Shown: positions 12,301-41,800 of the stretch, piece by piece
Layout of the letters: each line of letters begins with the position of its first letter
How positions within the stretch are numbered: the stretch's first letter is position 1
Assembly: GCA_009760855.2 (NCBI GenBank)
Contig: WPIO01000095.1
Span: 648,501-712,500 of the forward strand
DNA length: 64,000 nucleotides
Source of the DNA: Cristatella mucedo
Taxonomy: Eukaryota > Bryozoa > Phylactolaemata > Cristatellidae
Reading direction: 5' to 3'
Notes under the pieces: generated by a model
The model's database searches: none
What the model saw: the letters and a program-made list of their open reading frames with translations, nothing else
What the model was told of the DNA's origin: nothing
Position numbers and translations under genes: made by a program

Positions 12301-12881
12301 TCAGGCACATTGAAGCTCGGGCACTGGCTTACTATAGTGATCTTGTCTCCTTCTTTTAGGCGGCCGTCAACGCTCGCTGCCCCTCCGTCTTTGATTTTGG
12401 TCACGAATATCCCATAATCTCCCGGAATGTGAGGCAAGTCGGTACCACCACGAATGTTGAATCCGAGGCCTAAAAATTAGAGTTGCCATCGTATAATGAG
12501 AAGCGACAATTTCTATTACGGTGCTGGATGCACCGGTCATCAAACCAGCTGCATGCAGCATTGAGCCACTTTCGATGAGCCCGAAGCCAGCATAACAAGC
12601 ACGATGTCACACCCAGGGTGACAAACTACTAGCTGCCTGGCTCACACATCACTTCCACAAGTGGCTCCTTTGAGAAATCATTCAGGCACAAAGGAATAAT
12701 TGCAAGCGCTTTTGCATTAGCGAATACCGAAAGGACTTCAAACTCGCTGAGCCATTATGCCGGTTCACTCCAGTTACGGGCTGTCAAACCAAAGCGCGGA
12801 CTGGTAGTAATACGTACCTAGATCTCCCCGTAAAAGAGTAATCTCTACCGTCTCCCCTATGCTCGATATGTGGCTACTCAT
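6171..12881 (-). CDS. SYNJ2BP: Synaptojanin-2-binding protein-like (PDZ domain, C-terminal membrane anchor), 4 exons
   Basis: Exons on the minus strand are 12881-12818, 12469-12333, 6561-6448 and 6335-6171. All introns are GT..AG and the phases (1, 0, 0) join without a frame break, giving 159 residues; human SYNJ2BP, from memory, has 145. The protein is one PDZ domain (about residues 11-100) with the GLGF ligand-carboxylate loop at residues 22-25 and a His (about residue 78) at the start of helix alpha2, as in class I PDZ domains. A hydrophobic segment [16 protein letters not shown] (about 129-144) follows, then a basic C-terminus. PDZ plus tail anchor is the architecture of the outer-mitochondrial-membrane scaffold SYNJ2BP/OMP25, which binds C-terminal peptides of partner proteins. 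Mitochondrial location is inferred from the family. Intron 3 (6562-12332) is swollen by LINE-A copies. TTTATT at about 5757 (AATAAA on the minus strand) is a possible distal poly(A) signal. Confidence 0.93.
6448..6561 (-). CDS. SYNJ2BP: SYNJ2BP exon 3, second half of PDZ
   Basis: It encodes [20 protein letters not shown], then [18 protein letters not shown]. The VNG..V..V.H.EAV.L pattern is the beta5-alpha2 part of a PDZ domain. Acceptor TTCCCAG, donor GTG|GTAAGC, phase 0. Confidence 0.95.
7570..8195 (+). mobile_element. LINE-A 3' portion, SYNJ2BP intron 3
   Basis: From CAGCTGGTGCAAAACTCTGC through the [10 protein letters not shown] region and 3' UTR to AGATTAAGTTCTCTGAGGGC and ATTATTATTAT. 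5'-truncated. Confidence 0.85.
8196..9909. other. SYNJ2BP intron 3, unassigned part with microsatellites
   Basis: It contains (CT)n at 9671-9699 and an imperfect (CA)n at about 9760-9810. The 157-codon and 148-codon frames here overlap these tracts and each other and have no recognisable domain. Confidence 0.5.
9910..10820 (+). mobile_element. LINE-A copy, SYNJ2BP intron 3
   Basis: It starts at [20 protein letters not shown] (RT) and carries [20 protein letters not shown], then the thumb region, the 3' stem-loop and (TTA)n. A 144-codon frame survives at 10026-10460. Confidence 0.9.
10825..11540 (+). mobile_element. Second LINE-A copy in tandem, SYNJ2BP intron 3
   Basis: It begins inside the RT thumb region directly after the (TTA)n tail of the previous copy and runs to its own stem-loop and ATTATTATAATAA tail. 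A run of C at about 10983 disrupts the frame. Confidence 0.88.
11541..12332. other. Unassigned part of SYNJ2BP intron 3
   Basis: No repeat family or exon recognised. The plus frame 11985-12287 has no known domain. Confidence 0.4.
12333..12469 (-). CDS. SYNJ2BP: SYNJ2BP exon 2, first half of PDZ
   Basis: It encodes [20 protein letters not shown], then [20 protein letters not shown] and GDKITI. The GLGF loop and the D-G-R-L-x-E-G-D-K-I signature are diagnostic of PDZ. Acceptor TTTTTAG, donor ATA|GTAAGC, phase 0. Confidence 0.95.
12818..12881 (-). CDS. SYNJ2BP: SYNJ2BP exon 1 (start codon)
   Basis: It encodes [20 protein letters not shown] and continues LG across the junction. This matches the N-terminal beta strand of the PDZ domain. 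The donor is G|GTACGT, phase 1. The ATG at 12881 is chosen because the frame joins exon 2 exactly and the length matches the family's short leader. Confidence 0.88.
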
Positions 12882-13442
12882 GGCTTTCAGATGCTAACGG
12901 CACGCCCGAACAAACCGCTCGTTGCGCCCTCCTCGCCGTACCGGAAGCCAGGTGTGCCATGGAGATGGCACAAGTTGTGCCGTGACAAAGCTGATAATTC
13001 AATTACTTAATTTTAAAAAAGAAATATTTTTTTTGCTTTTAAGCTGGGACTAACAAGGTCTTGTACTTCGATGATAGTAGCTACAGCATCTGTTCACTCC
13101 AAACTATTGTCGGGTCGGTTCGTGGTCCAGCTACCCAGACTGGTCGTGCCATGTGGTGCCTTATGCTATGTGACTTGGCGGAGTTACCTGCGACGCTCGA
13201 TACACGACAAAAGCTTTCCTTGTCCATGTAGCTCTATAACCCGGCTGGTTGAAAGATGACCAAATTGCTGTGGCAATAGCTCAGCTGCGGCCTCTGCTCC
13301 TGAGCCAGTAGTAACCTTGGTTCCCTTACACTTGGCCCGGTTATGTACTGCCAATTGCTGAGGCATCAGAGACAAACTAAACCGGAGTTCATATTTCCAT
13401 GCATAGTTTTCGCAAGAGAGTGAGAGAGACAGAGAAAGAGAA

Positions 13443-13446
<4 letters not shown>

Positions 13447-13503
<57 letters not shown>
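13447..13503. repeat. (GA)n microsatellite
   Basis: About 28 uninterrupted GA units. Open frames across it are poly-Leu/Ser artefacts. Confidence 0.95.
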
Positions 13504-13507
<4 letters not shown>

Positions 13508-13959
13508 AACCATGTCTCATATCAATATCGGACACATTTCATTCTCAACATTGTAACCGTGTTCTTATATGAAGGTGCTTATACCTGGCCGAACCTCTCA
13601 TCTGGCCGATAACAGTGTTCATTCCCTAAGAACAGCAAAATACTGTGGATGTCTGCATCACTACTCAACTGACAGATCTTAAAGACGGTTCAATCGGGTT
13701 CACTCAATTCGTCTGAAATGCCCGGTTCCGAATTGTACCACGGATATTAAAGCGTGAGGCGAGTTCCCCTGGAGTGGAATCCCTTACTTGGATTACTTTT
13801 TCCCGTGGCTCATTTTCAATTCCTCCATGCAGTTAGGGGTAAGCTTGGTATTTGAATATGGGGGGCACCGGACGACTCATACTGCGAAACTTGCCCTGAC
13901 CTAACAGAAGAATTTTTTTGGGAAATAAGCTTTGTGAAATACTCAAAAGCCTTGCAAAC

Positions 13960-14100
13960 GCTGAGATTCCTTAGCTGGGTGCTATCCTCCACCGAGGTCT
14001 GGCCCAAGTCAAGTCGTGGGCTCGAGCCCCGTGGCATATGTGAAGCGCATGAATAGAAATTAAGTTCTCGTAGGGGGCTATACAATTGAATCCTATTTTA
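13960..14100 (+). mobile_element. SINE-2 copy
   Basis: CGTGGGCTCGAGCCCCGTGG (B box) is followed by CATATGTGAAGCGCATGAAT and AGAAATTAAGTTCTCGTAGG with GGGCTATACAATTGAA, the LINE-A type tail. The A-box part is degenerate. Confidence 0.7.
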
Positions 14101-16616
14101 AATATGCTTGCCCTAGAAGATGATTGAAATATCAGCAGTCCGAGCTGCTAGTTCTATTGACAGTAAGACATTTAATCGGTGACCAGCGACCACGATTGCC
14201 CCCCCCCCCTTGCTAGCGGTTAGCCTTTGTGTGCGTGCCTCACGCTTACGCGTCATCTTTTTGAGAGTTGTGGAGCTATTCTACTCATCGAGAGCTAAAG
14301 ATTCGTGATAGCATTTCTATTATCAGAACTACAGCGGCCGGACTGTGAGCCGCGAGCATGCTTTTAAAAGTTGAGCTAATGTTCAGCTCCAGTGGCTGCT
14401 TCTGACTGGCTAATTAGGGTGCATTCCCAAAGCCAACAGTTCGTACCGGGCATCTTGGACAAAGAAGAGAGAAATTGATAAATTAATTTAGCAACAAATT
14501 AATAGCCTTTGACTCTGTTAATAACTTGATTACTCGTACCAATCAGAAACTGCATCAGTCGCATTTGTAAGCGGGCATTATCAAAATTGTAAGCCACATT
14601 ATGCAACTGCTGCTGAATTTACTATAGAGGTTCTTAAGCGACGACTTGTCTGCGTTTTATCGGACTGGGCGATTTCATCTTTACTTTCGCTCCTCCAGGC
14701 CCTTCTTGCACATATCCTTTTAGGCTGTTTTTCTTTAGCGTAGTTCTTTGATTCAAAAGGAATCAATAGCCCTCGTACTTGAATGAGTGCTAGTGGTACA
14801 CGCGCATCACTCGATTGCCAGCCTGGCTAGTCACAGATTTTCACTAGCAGGACTGGGCAAGTTAAGGTGCTCCGTAATTGCATGCAGCCTAAACAATCAT
14901 TTCAATTCTAGAAAATTCCTCGTCCCTGTACGCCGATGTAAGATTTACAACCCCTCTAGCAACCGTGGCCTGAGTTTTTGCAAAGGTATGGGTCGTCGGC
15001 AGCTGCCTCTTCCGCGCCAACACCGATTTGCAGTTCGGCTTCTCCCAGATGAGGCGTAACTTGGGAGAGAGGACAGGGAGCGTGCTCCTGCAGTAGCCAT
15101 GTATTTCGGTCCGGTTATTAGCCGGCTTGTGTTACAATACTCGAGCTACCATTGTGAGCAGAGGTAGTTCCATTGCTTTTGATAAGCAAAACCGACCAAA
15201 ACCCCTACAGCGTGGTGCTGGTTTGTGATTGTGCGTGCACTTGACAGCTACCTTTCGAAGTTCATGTCGTGGAGGCCTGGCAATTTTTCCACTAACATCA
15301 TGCTTAGTAGATCCTAGCATTTTCTGAAAACAAAAACGTAGAAAAAGCGATGATACCACCAGCACGTGTGCGCGAACTTTTCAAAATATAGAGACTGTAT
15401 GTCTCCGGAATTGCAAACAAGATTACAATAAAGTTAAGGTTAACAAGAGTGTTGGGTCCGCGGTATAAGAATATAACGACATCGAAATTGAAAAGCATCT
15501 TCAGCGTACCTGAACCTTTGCCAAGATCCTTCCAAATGTGGCACGACGATGCTTTTTGCTTTGCAAGTACTACACAAAGTGATGTCTACTCGTTTCGTGA
15601 TTCCGACCGCCGCTCTTTGCAGTCACGCCCGCAGCCTCTACTCCATTCGTACGACTGCGCGCCGCATCTCTGCGCGTACTAGCTTCTTCCGATAGAACCA
15701 CATTTCTCACACTTTGTTTTTCCCGCGAGACTCGCACGCAGTCGATTACGTACAAAAACCACACGCAATCCTGGAGTGTGCCGATGCACAATCTCACGGC
15801 TTTGTCAAGCTACCGATGGAGGTAAAAAAGCTATAAAAGCCTACTACTTTAAATAAGATTTTCCTGACCTTTTCGTGACTGGTAGCCTGACTATGACGAT
15901 ATTTCAGCCACACAGACTTACCGTATCAAACAAAGCTCAGCCCTACTACTGTGGTGGCGGAATGATAATAGGCTCGGTAACGGGGGGGGTGTGAGGAGGA
16001 GGAGGAGGAGTTACACCGCTTTCTTTCCAAATAATCTTGGGTAAGAGCCGGACCGGAAATGCTACTAGTTGAATCCGAAAAGCACACAGCCTTCGGCGAG
16101 AGTCTGACCCGTTCACTCAGTTCACGCGCAGGAAAATTAGAGGTACACCAAAATTGTATAGATTTCTTACTCAGACTCCAATTAAACACAGTTCAAGAGA
16201 CTGCTAACGTAGCGAGTTTCGTCCTTTGAGATTCTCTTACCAAAGCAGTGCTGGAACACGACACTGCCGCCAAGCGTCGCTTCGATCGCAGCGCATGACC
16301 AGTTGTAATGTTATGCCAAAATTGATCCCGGTCTGTGCCTCTGGCTTATGAATGTACGTCTGAATGGCAGTAGCGGCAAGTTAACCACACTGAAATAATC
16401 CTCCGATGCCGTCTGCACACTAATTCCGTACACGCATTCGTCAAGAACTTTCCAATTTCACTTTGAGCGGGGAAGACGGAACAGGAAGTGGTCAAGCCTT
16501 TTTTAGCCAGTCCATTTTTGCTCTGACTCTGGGGGGGGGGGGAGGGAGGCAACGGCAAATTAGCGAGCCCACCTAGCGGTGACGTACCGCGTGCACTGCC
16601 CTGCTCACTTCCTAAG

Positions 16617-35299
<18,683 letters not shown>

Positions 35300-36425
35300 C
35301 ATGCAGATCTACAATAAAATGTAAACATCGACCCTCGGAGTCTTTGACATGTTGCAGTTCTGGAAGTACTTGATTATGTGTGTGGTCCAATGTGTGACTA
35401 TGCACTCTTCATTCTTTAGCCTGTCTCCCCATTATTTAGGCACTGGCGATCTGGTATCACCTCAGTGCATCGCTAGTTATCGCCTTTGTGTCGATTGACA
35501 GGATACAATGCCGAGGGCAGTTTTGCTAGTGTGACTATTTCTGAATGTTGATACCTAGCTCACTGAGAGGGCAACATGCCAAGTACACGTTCATGTCCCA
35601 TATATAACACTTATATATCCAAATATCCAAAACATGGGGTTGCTTCTTCCCGTGGCTATGGTTGTTAGAGGGGAATTAAGGAAGTCCGACACAGATGCTT
35701 AAGGGGTGGTTGATGGTTCAAACATCGATGATGGATTTGATTTCTGGTTACTTTATTTTAATGGCATGTGTTGTTTATTTTTGGTGGGGACTTATTGAAA
35801 TGAAAAGGTAAAAAACCTTACTTGCAGAGGACATGAACAAGCCTCATAGATATCTACATTAGCCTGTTTTTACATTATGCTGCAACCACACACGTCTGGA
35901 TGAGCACTGTCTCGCGGGCTACTAAAGATTGGTAGTCCATGGTGGCCTTAAGCTGTGAAGATGGCCTGGAAAATCAATGTGCGACTTCGAACACGAGGCA
36001 GCCATGCTTGCGTTCAAGGCATAGACATAAGCTAGCATGTCATGACAGGTTTGCCGTGTGGCCATTCAAGATGGCACCGACTAGGACAGAAAACACTATT
36101 GCATAAAAGTAAAACGGCAACTGTATATACGTGGGCATGCTGTCTTGAGCTTGTGACTTCGTGACCCACCCATAGCTAAGGTAATCTTAGAAAATCTTAG
36201 AAGCTAGTGGTACTGGAAGCAGCGGCCTTCAGTGGCCAGGCACCAGCAAAGCTGCCGTTAAGCCGCATTCTCGTAGTGAGGCAGCTTTCGAACGAGTTGA
36301 CCGAGTGCAAGTAGAGATCCGCCGTGGCAACAGAGGTCAAACAGTGCAGCGCGAGGCTTTGCTCCTCGATGGCTGTGTCAGTGTTCAGGAGACTAGCCAT
36401 GGCTCTCTTTGTCCGGTAGCTCTGC
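35300..36425. other. Convergent spacer between SETD3 and the receptor gene
   Basis: The two genes end tail to tail, 1.13 kb apart between stop codons. TTTATT at about 35753 (AATAAA on the minus strand) is a possible receptor poly(A) signal. I recognise nothing else here. Confidence 0.5.
35313..35318 (+). terminator. SETD3: AATAAA polyadenylation signal of SETD3
   Basis: A canonical AATAAA begins 13 bases after the TAG stop codon, implying a very short 3' UTR. No other AATAAA is seen closer to the stop. Assignment is by position. Confidence 0.7.
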
Positions 36426-36639
36426 CTAGTAGAATGACTCGTGCATGCTCATGGCCAGCGGCCGTGTCCTCGGCTGATGCTGCTGCTGGCTGGCGTTCTT
36501 ATCCGATTGCCAGCAGGCAATGTCTGACATGTAGCCATCATCCTCGGACGGCATCCTCTGATAGGTGGCGCCGCTGAGCAGCAGCATCTCTGTTGTGTCA
36601 GCTTGATCCATCCTGTCGCTGGATGGGCCCGATCGTCCT
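36426..36639 (-). CDS. Receptor cytoplasmic tail exon (stop codon)
   Basis: Joined in phase 2 to the transmembrane exon. It encodes GRSGPSSDRMDQADTTEMLL, LSGATYQRMPSEDDGYMSDI, then a Gln/His-rich stretch and MSMHESFY before TAG. YQRM fits the YxxM consensus for PI3-kinase p85 SH2 binding, and DGYMSDI is a second acidic-tyrosine site. Acceptor CTATTTCAG. Confidence 0.82.
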
Positions 36640-38777
36640 CTGAAATAGAGAGTGAAACCATGTTCCTTCTTGCTTATTGCTGGGGTGAGAGCACACGATT
36701 TCCTGCATTTTGACAGTGTCTAACTTTTTTGTGGGCAGCTTTGCTTCAGATTCACGATCGAATTAGAAGTCATAGCGATGATGTGCACAGCATCTGCTAG
36801 GTCCCATATGTGCACGCTCGACATATATGTAGTATGTAAGGTTGATGCTGTGCTGGTTACTTACTCCTGTGATAGGTCGTGAAGAATAGGTGATTCAACC
36901 CAGGCAGGCGAAGTCGATTTGGTTTTCCTGCAATAAGTATGTCACAGGCACAGGTGTAACTGGTGCCGGCGAAGCCAACGCTAAGGGATAGATAAAGTGG
37001 GAGTCTCAGGGGGTACTACTACGTGAGACAGATGTGAAGTCTTGGGGCAAAAATCAGGCTGCATATACTATATAAATTATTTCTCGTCGACTCGTCTAAT
37101 GTGTAGTCTAGTGAATCCTAGAATCCATGGCATGCAATGAAGAAGCAGCTAATTTGGCTTGGGTCCTCCACACAAACACGTGCACGTTAGTGCACATGCG
37201 GCCGCACACACACAGTGCCGATCACAGGTAATGTACACAGGTGATGCTTCCATTGGTTATAAATGGTCGAAAACGTCAAGCTACTGGGTGTCTACCGAAG
37301 GTAAAAAACGATCGCCACCACCTACAGATGTGTGCAGTCAGATTGTCTTGACTAGCTTAAATGGCTGAGCTGACCAAACTTAGCCTACTTTACTTTGGAT
37401 CTTGGTTCTTGTACATCACGTTTCGCTGGGAGGAAACGAATCACTATCTTGTAAGATCGAATATATTTTCGTGGTTGCTGAAAAATTAGGACCAAGTCTT
37501 TCACTAAAAAACTCCCAGGCAATTGTTTTTGCTCGTTTGTGCTGCTTATTCTCTGTATACATCCTGCTTGTGATTGTACCAACTATTCATCATAAAACGT
37601 GATTATACAGTATATAATTACGTTTTATGATGATAGTGTCTAAGTTTGATGTGTGGGTGGGTTCACACCAAATCAGCCCTTGGCAACACTTAAGAGAAAT
37701 TACGAGCGATGGTAAATCTACAGTCAATCAAATATAAAAAAAAGCGAGTACTTGTAGTGTATGCTGAATTCCACGATGCAGGCAACGACATACCTGTTTT
37801 TGTGCTGCCGGCACTTGGTGAAGGCAATCACGAATATGCCGAGGATCAATATTAGGCCACTGCTTACCATGCCCCATATTCGGAACTTGAAGGGTAAGCC
37901 CTCTGTAGCTGCATCTAAGCTGCCCGGCTTTATTTCGGCAGCAGCAACAAATAGCTGGACTTCTTCGTATTCATCCATGCTCGTAGTATCATCTTGGGAA
38001 AGTTCTGATTCCGAGCCTACCGAATAGACGTGCTTAAAAACTTGAGCAGCATGAGACACGGCCTACGAATGTGAGTGTGAGCAGGCGTACATATACAACC
38101 AATTTACTAATGCTTACAATACAGCATTACTTGTAACATAGCTTATTAATATTAATATGACTAGCGTGTAACGGCTATCGCGGGGAAATTGAACTTGAAA
38201 ATTAAATATTATGCCAACGAGCGTATTCAGCTTCGTAGAAGATCGGCTGCCATAAACCGACCGACAGACCATCGCTGAAGTTGTCTTTCCTTGTCGAGCT
38301 CTTTATTTTATCCCTTCCACTGAGAGATAATCTCAGCAGCATTTAAATACACAATCAAAATAAGTATCACGCTGATCAAAGGCTGCTCATGACTTTTCAT
38401 AATGTATTGCTCAACTTGGTGTTGAATCTTAACTACGAGAGTGCATCTTGCAAGCAAACATGCAAACTAGTACATTATCTACCATTGTTTTAACAAGAGA
38501 ATCACAGCCGTACTGCCGTAGTAATCCTATGAACATAAAAAAGGGCACAGCGTGTGACGTCGAAGACTTGCTTTTACTCGGCGAACTCACTCACTCACGG
38601 ACTCACATTAAAAAATATGTGGATTGATTAAAGCTTCCCTTTCATTGCTAGTGCACGACTAATTTTCAGTCCACAAACACATCGGGCTGCCTCACCTTAG
38701 CTATCCACAGGATTCTTTGACGAATGTATTCAGAAAACCTCTTGTTCTGGTAATCTTAACATTCATGATCTCTCTCT

Positions 38778-38818
<41 letters not shown>

Positions 38819-38828
38819 CTCTCCCCCC

Positions 38829-38883
<55 letters not shown>

Positions 38884-41800
38884 CTCCCCCCTCTCTCTCT
38901 CTCTCTCTCTCGCTCTCTCTCAGCGGTTATGAGATATTCACTGCGATGGCAAACTTTGAATCTGACCAGCTTCCTGGTTTTTGTTTTCTTTTTAGGTTTA
39001 ACCTGAACGAATATGCCTCTGTTTAGCTGAGCAACTAAGAAAATCTCATTTAGAGCCTGCTGCTGTTCTAGACACGGCTGTTTGCTTAACCTTTGAATAA
39101 AAAATGCATCCACACGTCCCGTTCATGATCAAGATAGGATGGCTCGTTGCTAAATAAAGATGAACTCGTCAATTCATACTCAGGCTATCAAGGTCTGTTG
39201 CGGTTTAGCTACTTCGTACCAAGCTTCGATACTAAAGCTACTAATTGATTGCCCTTACCAACAGATCCAGTTGTGCTAGCCAGCTTGATATCGCTGATGA
39301 ATGCCTTCTCTTCAGATATCTCGGAAAATTGTGGCTGGGTATGAATCTCAAATGCAGCAAGAAAACCTACGTTTTCAATGTCTTCATTTGACACAAATGT
39401 CACCGTGAGCGTGTCGCTCGTTGTTGTAATGTTGAACGGTTCCCTGACTCCACATAATATCATCGAACTAATTCCTCTACCGTGTAATAATATGTAGTCG
39501 TACCTGAAAGCAAAATGGGCTTCTGTATTTAAGTTATTTCTTTGAAGAAAGTAATAATAATTATGCACTTGATAAAGCACCCTCAGAGAACTCAAATCTC
39601 TCTCTAGGCGCATCACATTTACTGCAAAAGGAAGTGCGATTGAATGGTGAGTAATATCATGCTTGATAAACAACATGAATAACATGGTTAGGGGTGACAT
39701 GCACAGGGTCAGCATGCAAGTGTGCTTAGTGGCAGCATGCACAGTGTCAGCACGCATAAGCACATCAAGGACGAATCACAGGGACCCACTAAATGCTGTC
39801 TTAAATAGGTGTGTTTTAAAGTTCTTTTTATATTTGGTCAAGTCAGGAGATGTTCTGACGAAAGTCGGGAGGGAGTTCCGGGCTTTGGGAGCATACGAAC
39901 TAAATGCACGGTCTCCAAAGGATTTGAGGTTTGTACGAGGTATTGGTAAACTGTTGGATTCCGAAAAGCGGGTGGTACGATGCTTGGCTTGGCGGGGAGT
40001 AGATCTGAGAGATAGGCTGGAGCCAAAGAAAGAAGTGTCCTAAAATGCAGTGCTTAATTCATTAGCACTGCATCAAACAGACAAGGCGAGTGGTAGAACC
40101 AACGTCATTGACGAGAAGAACCCGTCCTCTCCATGACTGCTTCAGACGCATGCAATCATCTTTTCTTCGATTAAGCTATTTGTGAAATAGTCGAAGTGTG
40201 CCAAACGTGGTCAGCAATACAAATTATCTCGAGGTTGAATTGCAGCATATAAAAATTCAACCAGATTTGAATAGGCTGTAGCTTGTCGTTCTGCAAACGA
40301 GCTTGTTCACTGGCTTTCTGGCTGGTCCAGCGCCAATTTCAACTTAGTCACAGCCTGCTTACTTATAAACCTGTATTGATATTGTAGAAAATAGCAAGAG
40401 GAATGAGCCGTCTGTGGATTGTGAAATACCCGTGGATATAAAAGTGCTTGTAGGTAATGGCAACAAATTGTGACGAGATGGAAAAGGCTCTTGCTGCATT
40501 GACCACTGTTGTTGCCTCTGGAAATCTTGCAAACAGCGACTTACACTTAAATGAAGTTGAAAATCAAGCGCACTCATGCCTATACGTACTTCACTTGCTA
40601 CAAAAGCTAACCGATGAGGAACCGCTCATGCTTAATTTCCTCCGAGTTTCCTCTTTAATTACAGTTTGCTGGCTGATTTTTCAAAGACCCCATATTCTCA
40701 ACTAACCCAACAGCTGTTCAGCATTTTTGCTGTAAACTCAGAGTTACAAGTAGGAAATGACAGATAATTATGGAAGAGTAATGCCCATGTATGAACATTG
40801 AGCGAGCATTAACAAAATCAGGTTTCTGTATTAAAATTTGGCCGTGTGCGCATGATATATGCATGATCCAGACAAAAGATCCTAGCAACGTAGAGCAACA
40901 GATAGCACAGATTCGAGAAATGTAACCCCCGTGTCTTGCACTATAGATAATACGGGTCACTAAGCAAGCGAGGTGAGTTTTAAAAACGCAAATTTTGGAG
41001 CTTAAGTTTACCTTGAGCAGTTGAAGGAATCTGCATTGGCTTCTAGACTGAAGTTCTTGAACTTCAGCCTCACGATGCTGCCTCCTGGAGCTGTGATGGT
41101 CCAGGAGCAATTGGCGCGGGCCGGGTATCGATCAGGCCAATTTGGAGATGTAAATTCCCCTCGGCTTTGGTTGTATATCTGATAGCAGGGTCCTAACAAC
41201 GATAATACACACTGCTCTGTGTTACCCGTCTGGTGCAACATTAGATGAGCTAACTTCTCTGTACGAACTCTAAACGCCAAGTATTTTGCTTAAATTACGT
41301 CGGCACTGCCGCGATGATCGGCCAGCAGTAATGGCATCTTTGAAGCTCACAGTCCGACACAATAAGCTTTGTAGTCTATCATATTTTTAAAAAGTTTTTT
41401 TTCAAAAAGCAAAAGGGCTAGTGCTGTTTAATAATCCGAAAGCAATGTCAGATAGTAATTTGCAGCGCTAGAGTGCTGATCACAGAAGAAGCACCAGAAG
41501 ATGCAGCTATAGCACCAGCAACGGCAACAGGGGCGGCTATAATGGACTGTAAAATGGAAGAGTGAAGCACCATGTCCAAGAATTTCAGCAGTAGGCAATA
41601 GTTCAACATGCATATTGAGGAAAATAGCTTCCGAAAGGGAAATACTGCCACAGCTCGGTGTACAAGTAATAGTAATAGTAATGCAATTGGATAGCACCCT
41701 CACAGTACTTAATCTCTTTCTAGGCACTTTGCATTTGCTGCAAAGGAATCAGATACTATGTGCTATCTCGCATCTCTTGTGATGACTCACCTGCTTCGTA

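Larger units (their letters stand above)
12882..16616. other. Divergent intergenic region between SYNJ2BP and SETD3 start codons
   Basis: The two genes are transcribed away from each other from the ends of this 3.7-kb stretch, so both promoters should lie here. I see no convincing TATA box. Contents are a (GA)n tract at about 13447-13503, a SINE-2 copy at 13960-14100, G/C runs at 14200 and 16532, and otherwise unassigned DNA. I recognise no exon in it. Open frames such as 14787-15059 (plus) have no recognisable domain. Confidence 0.6.
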
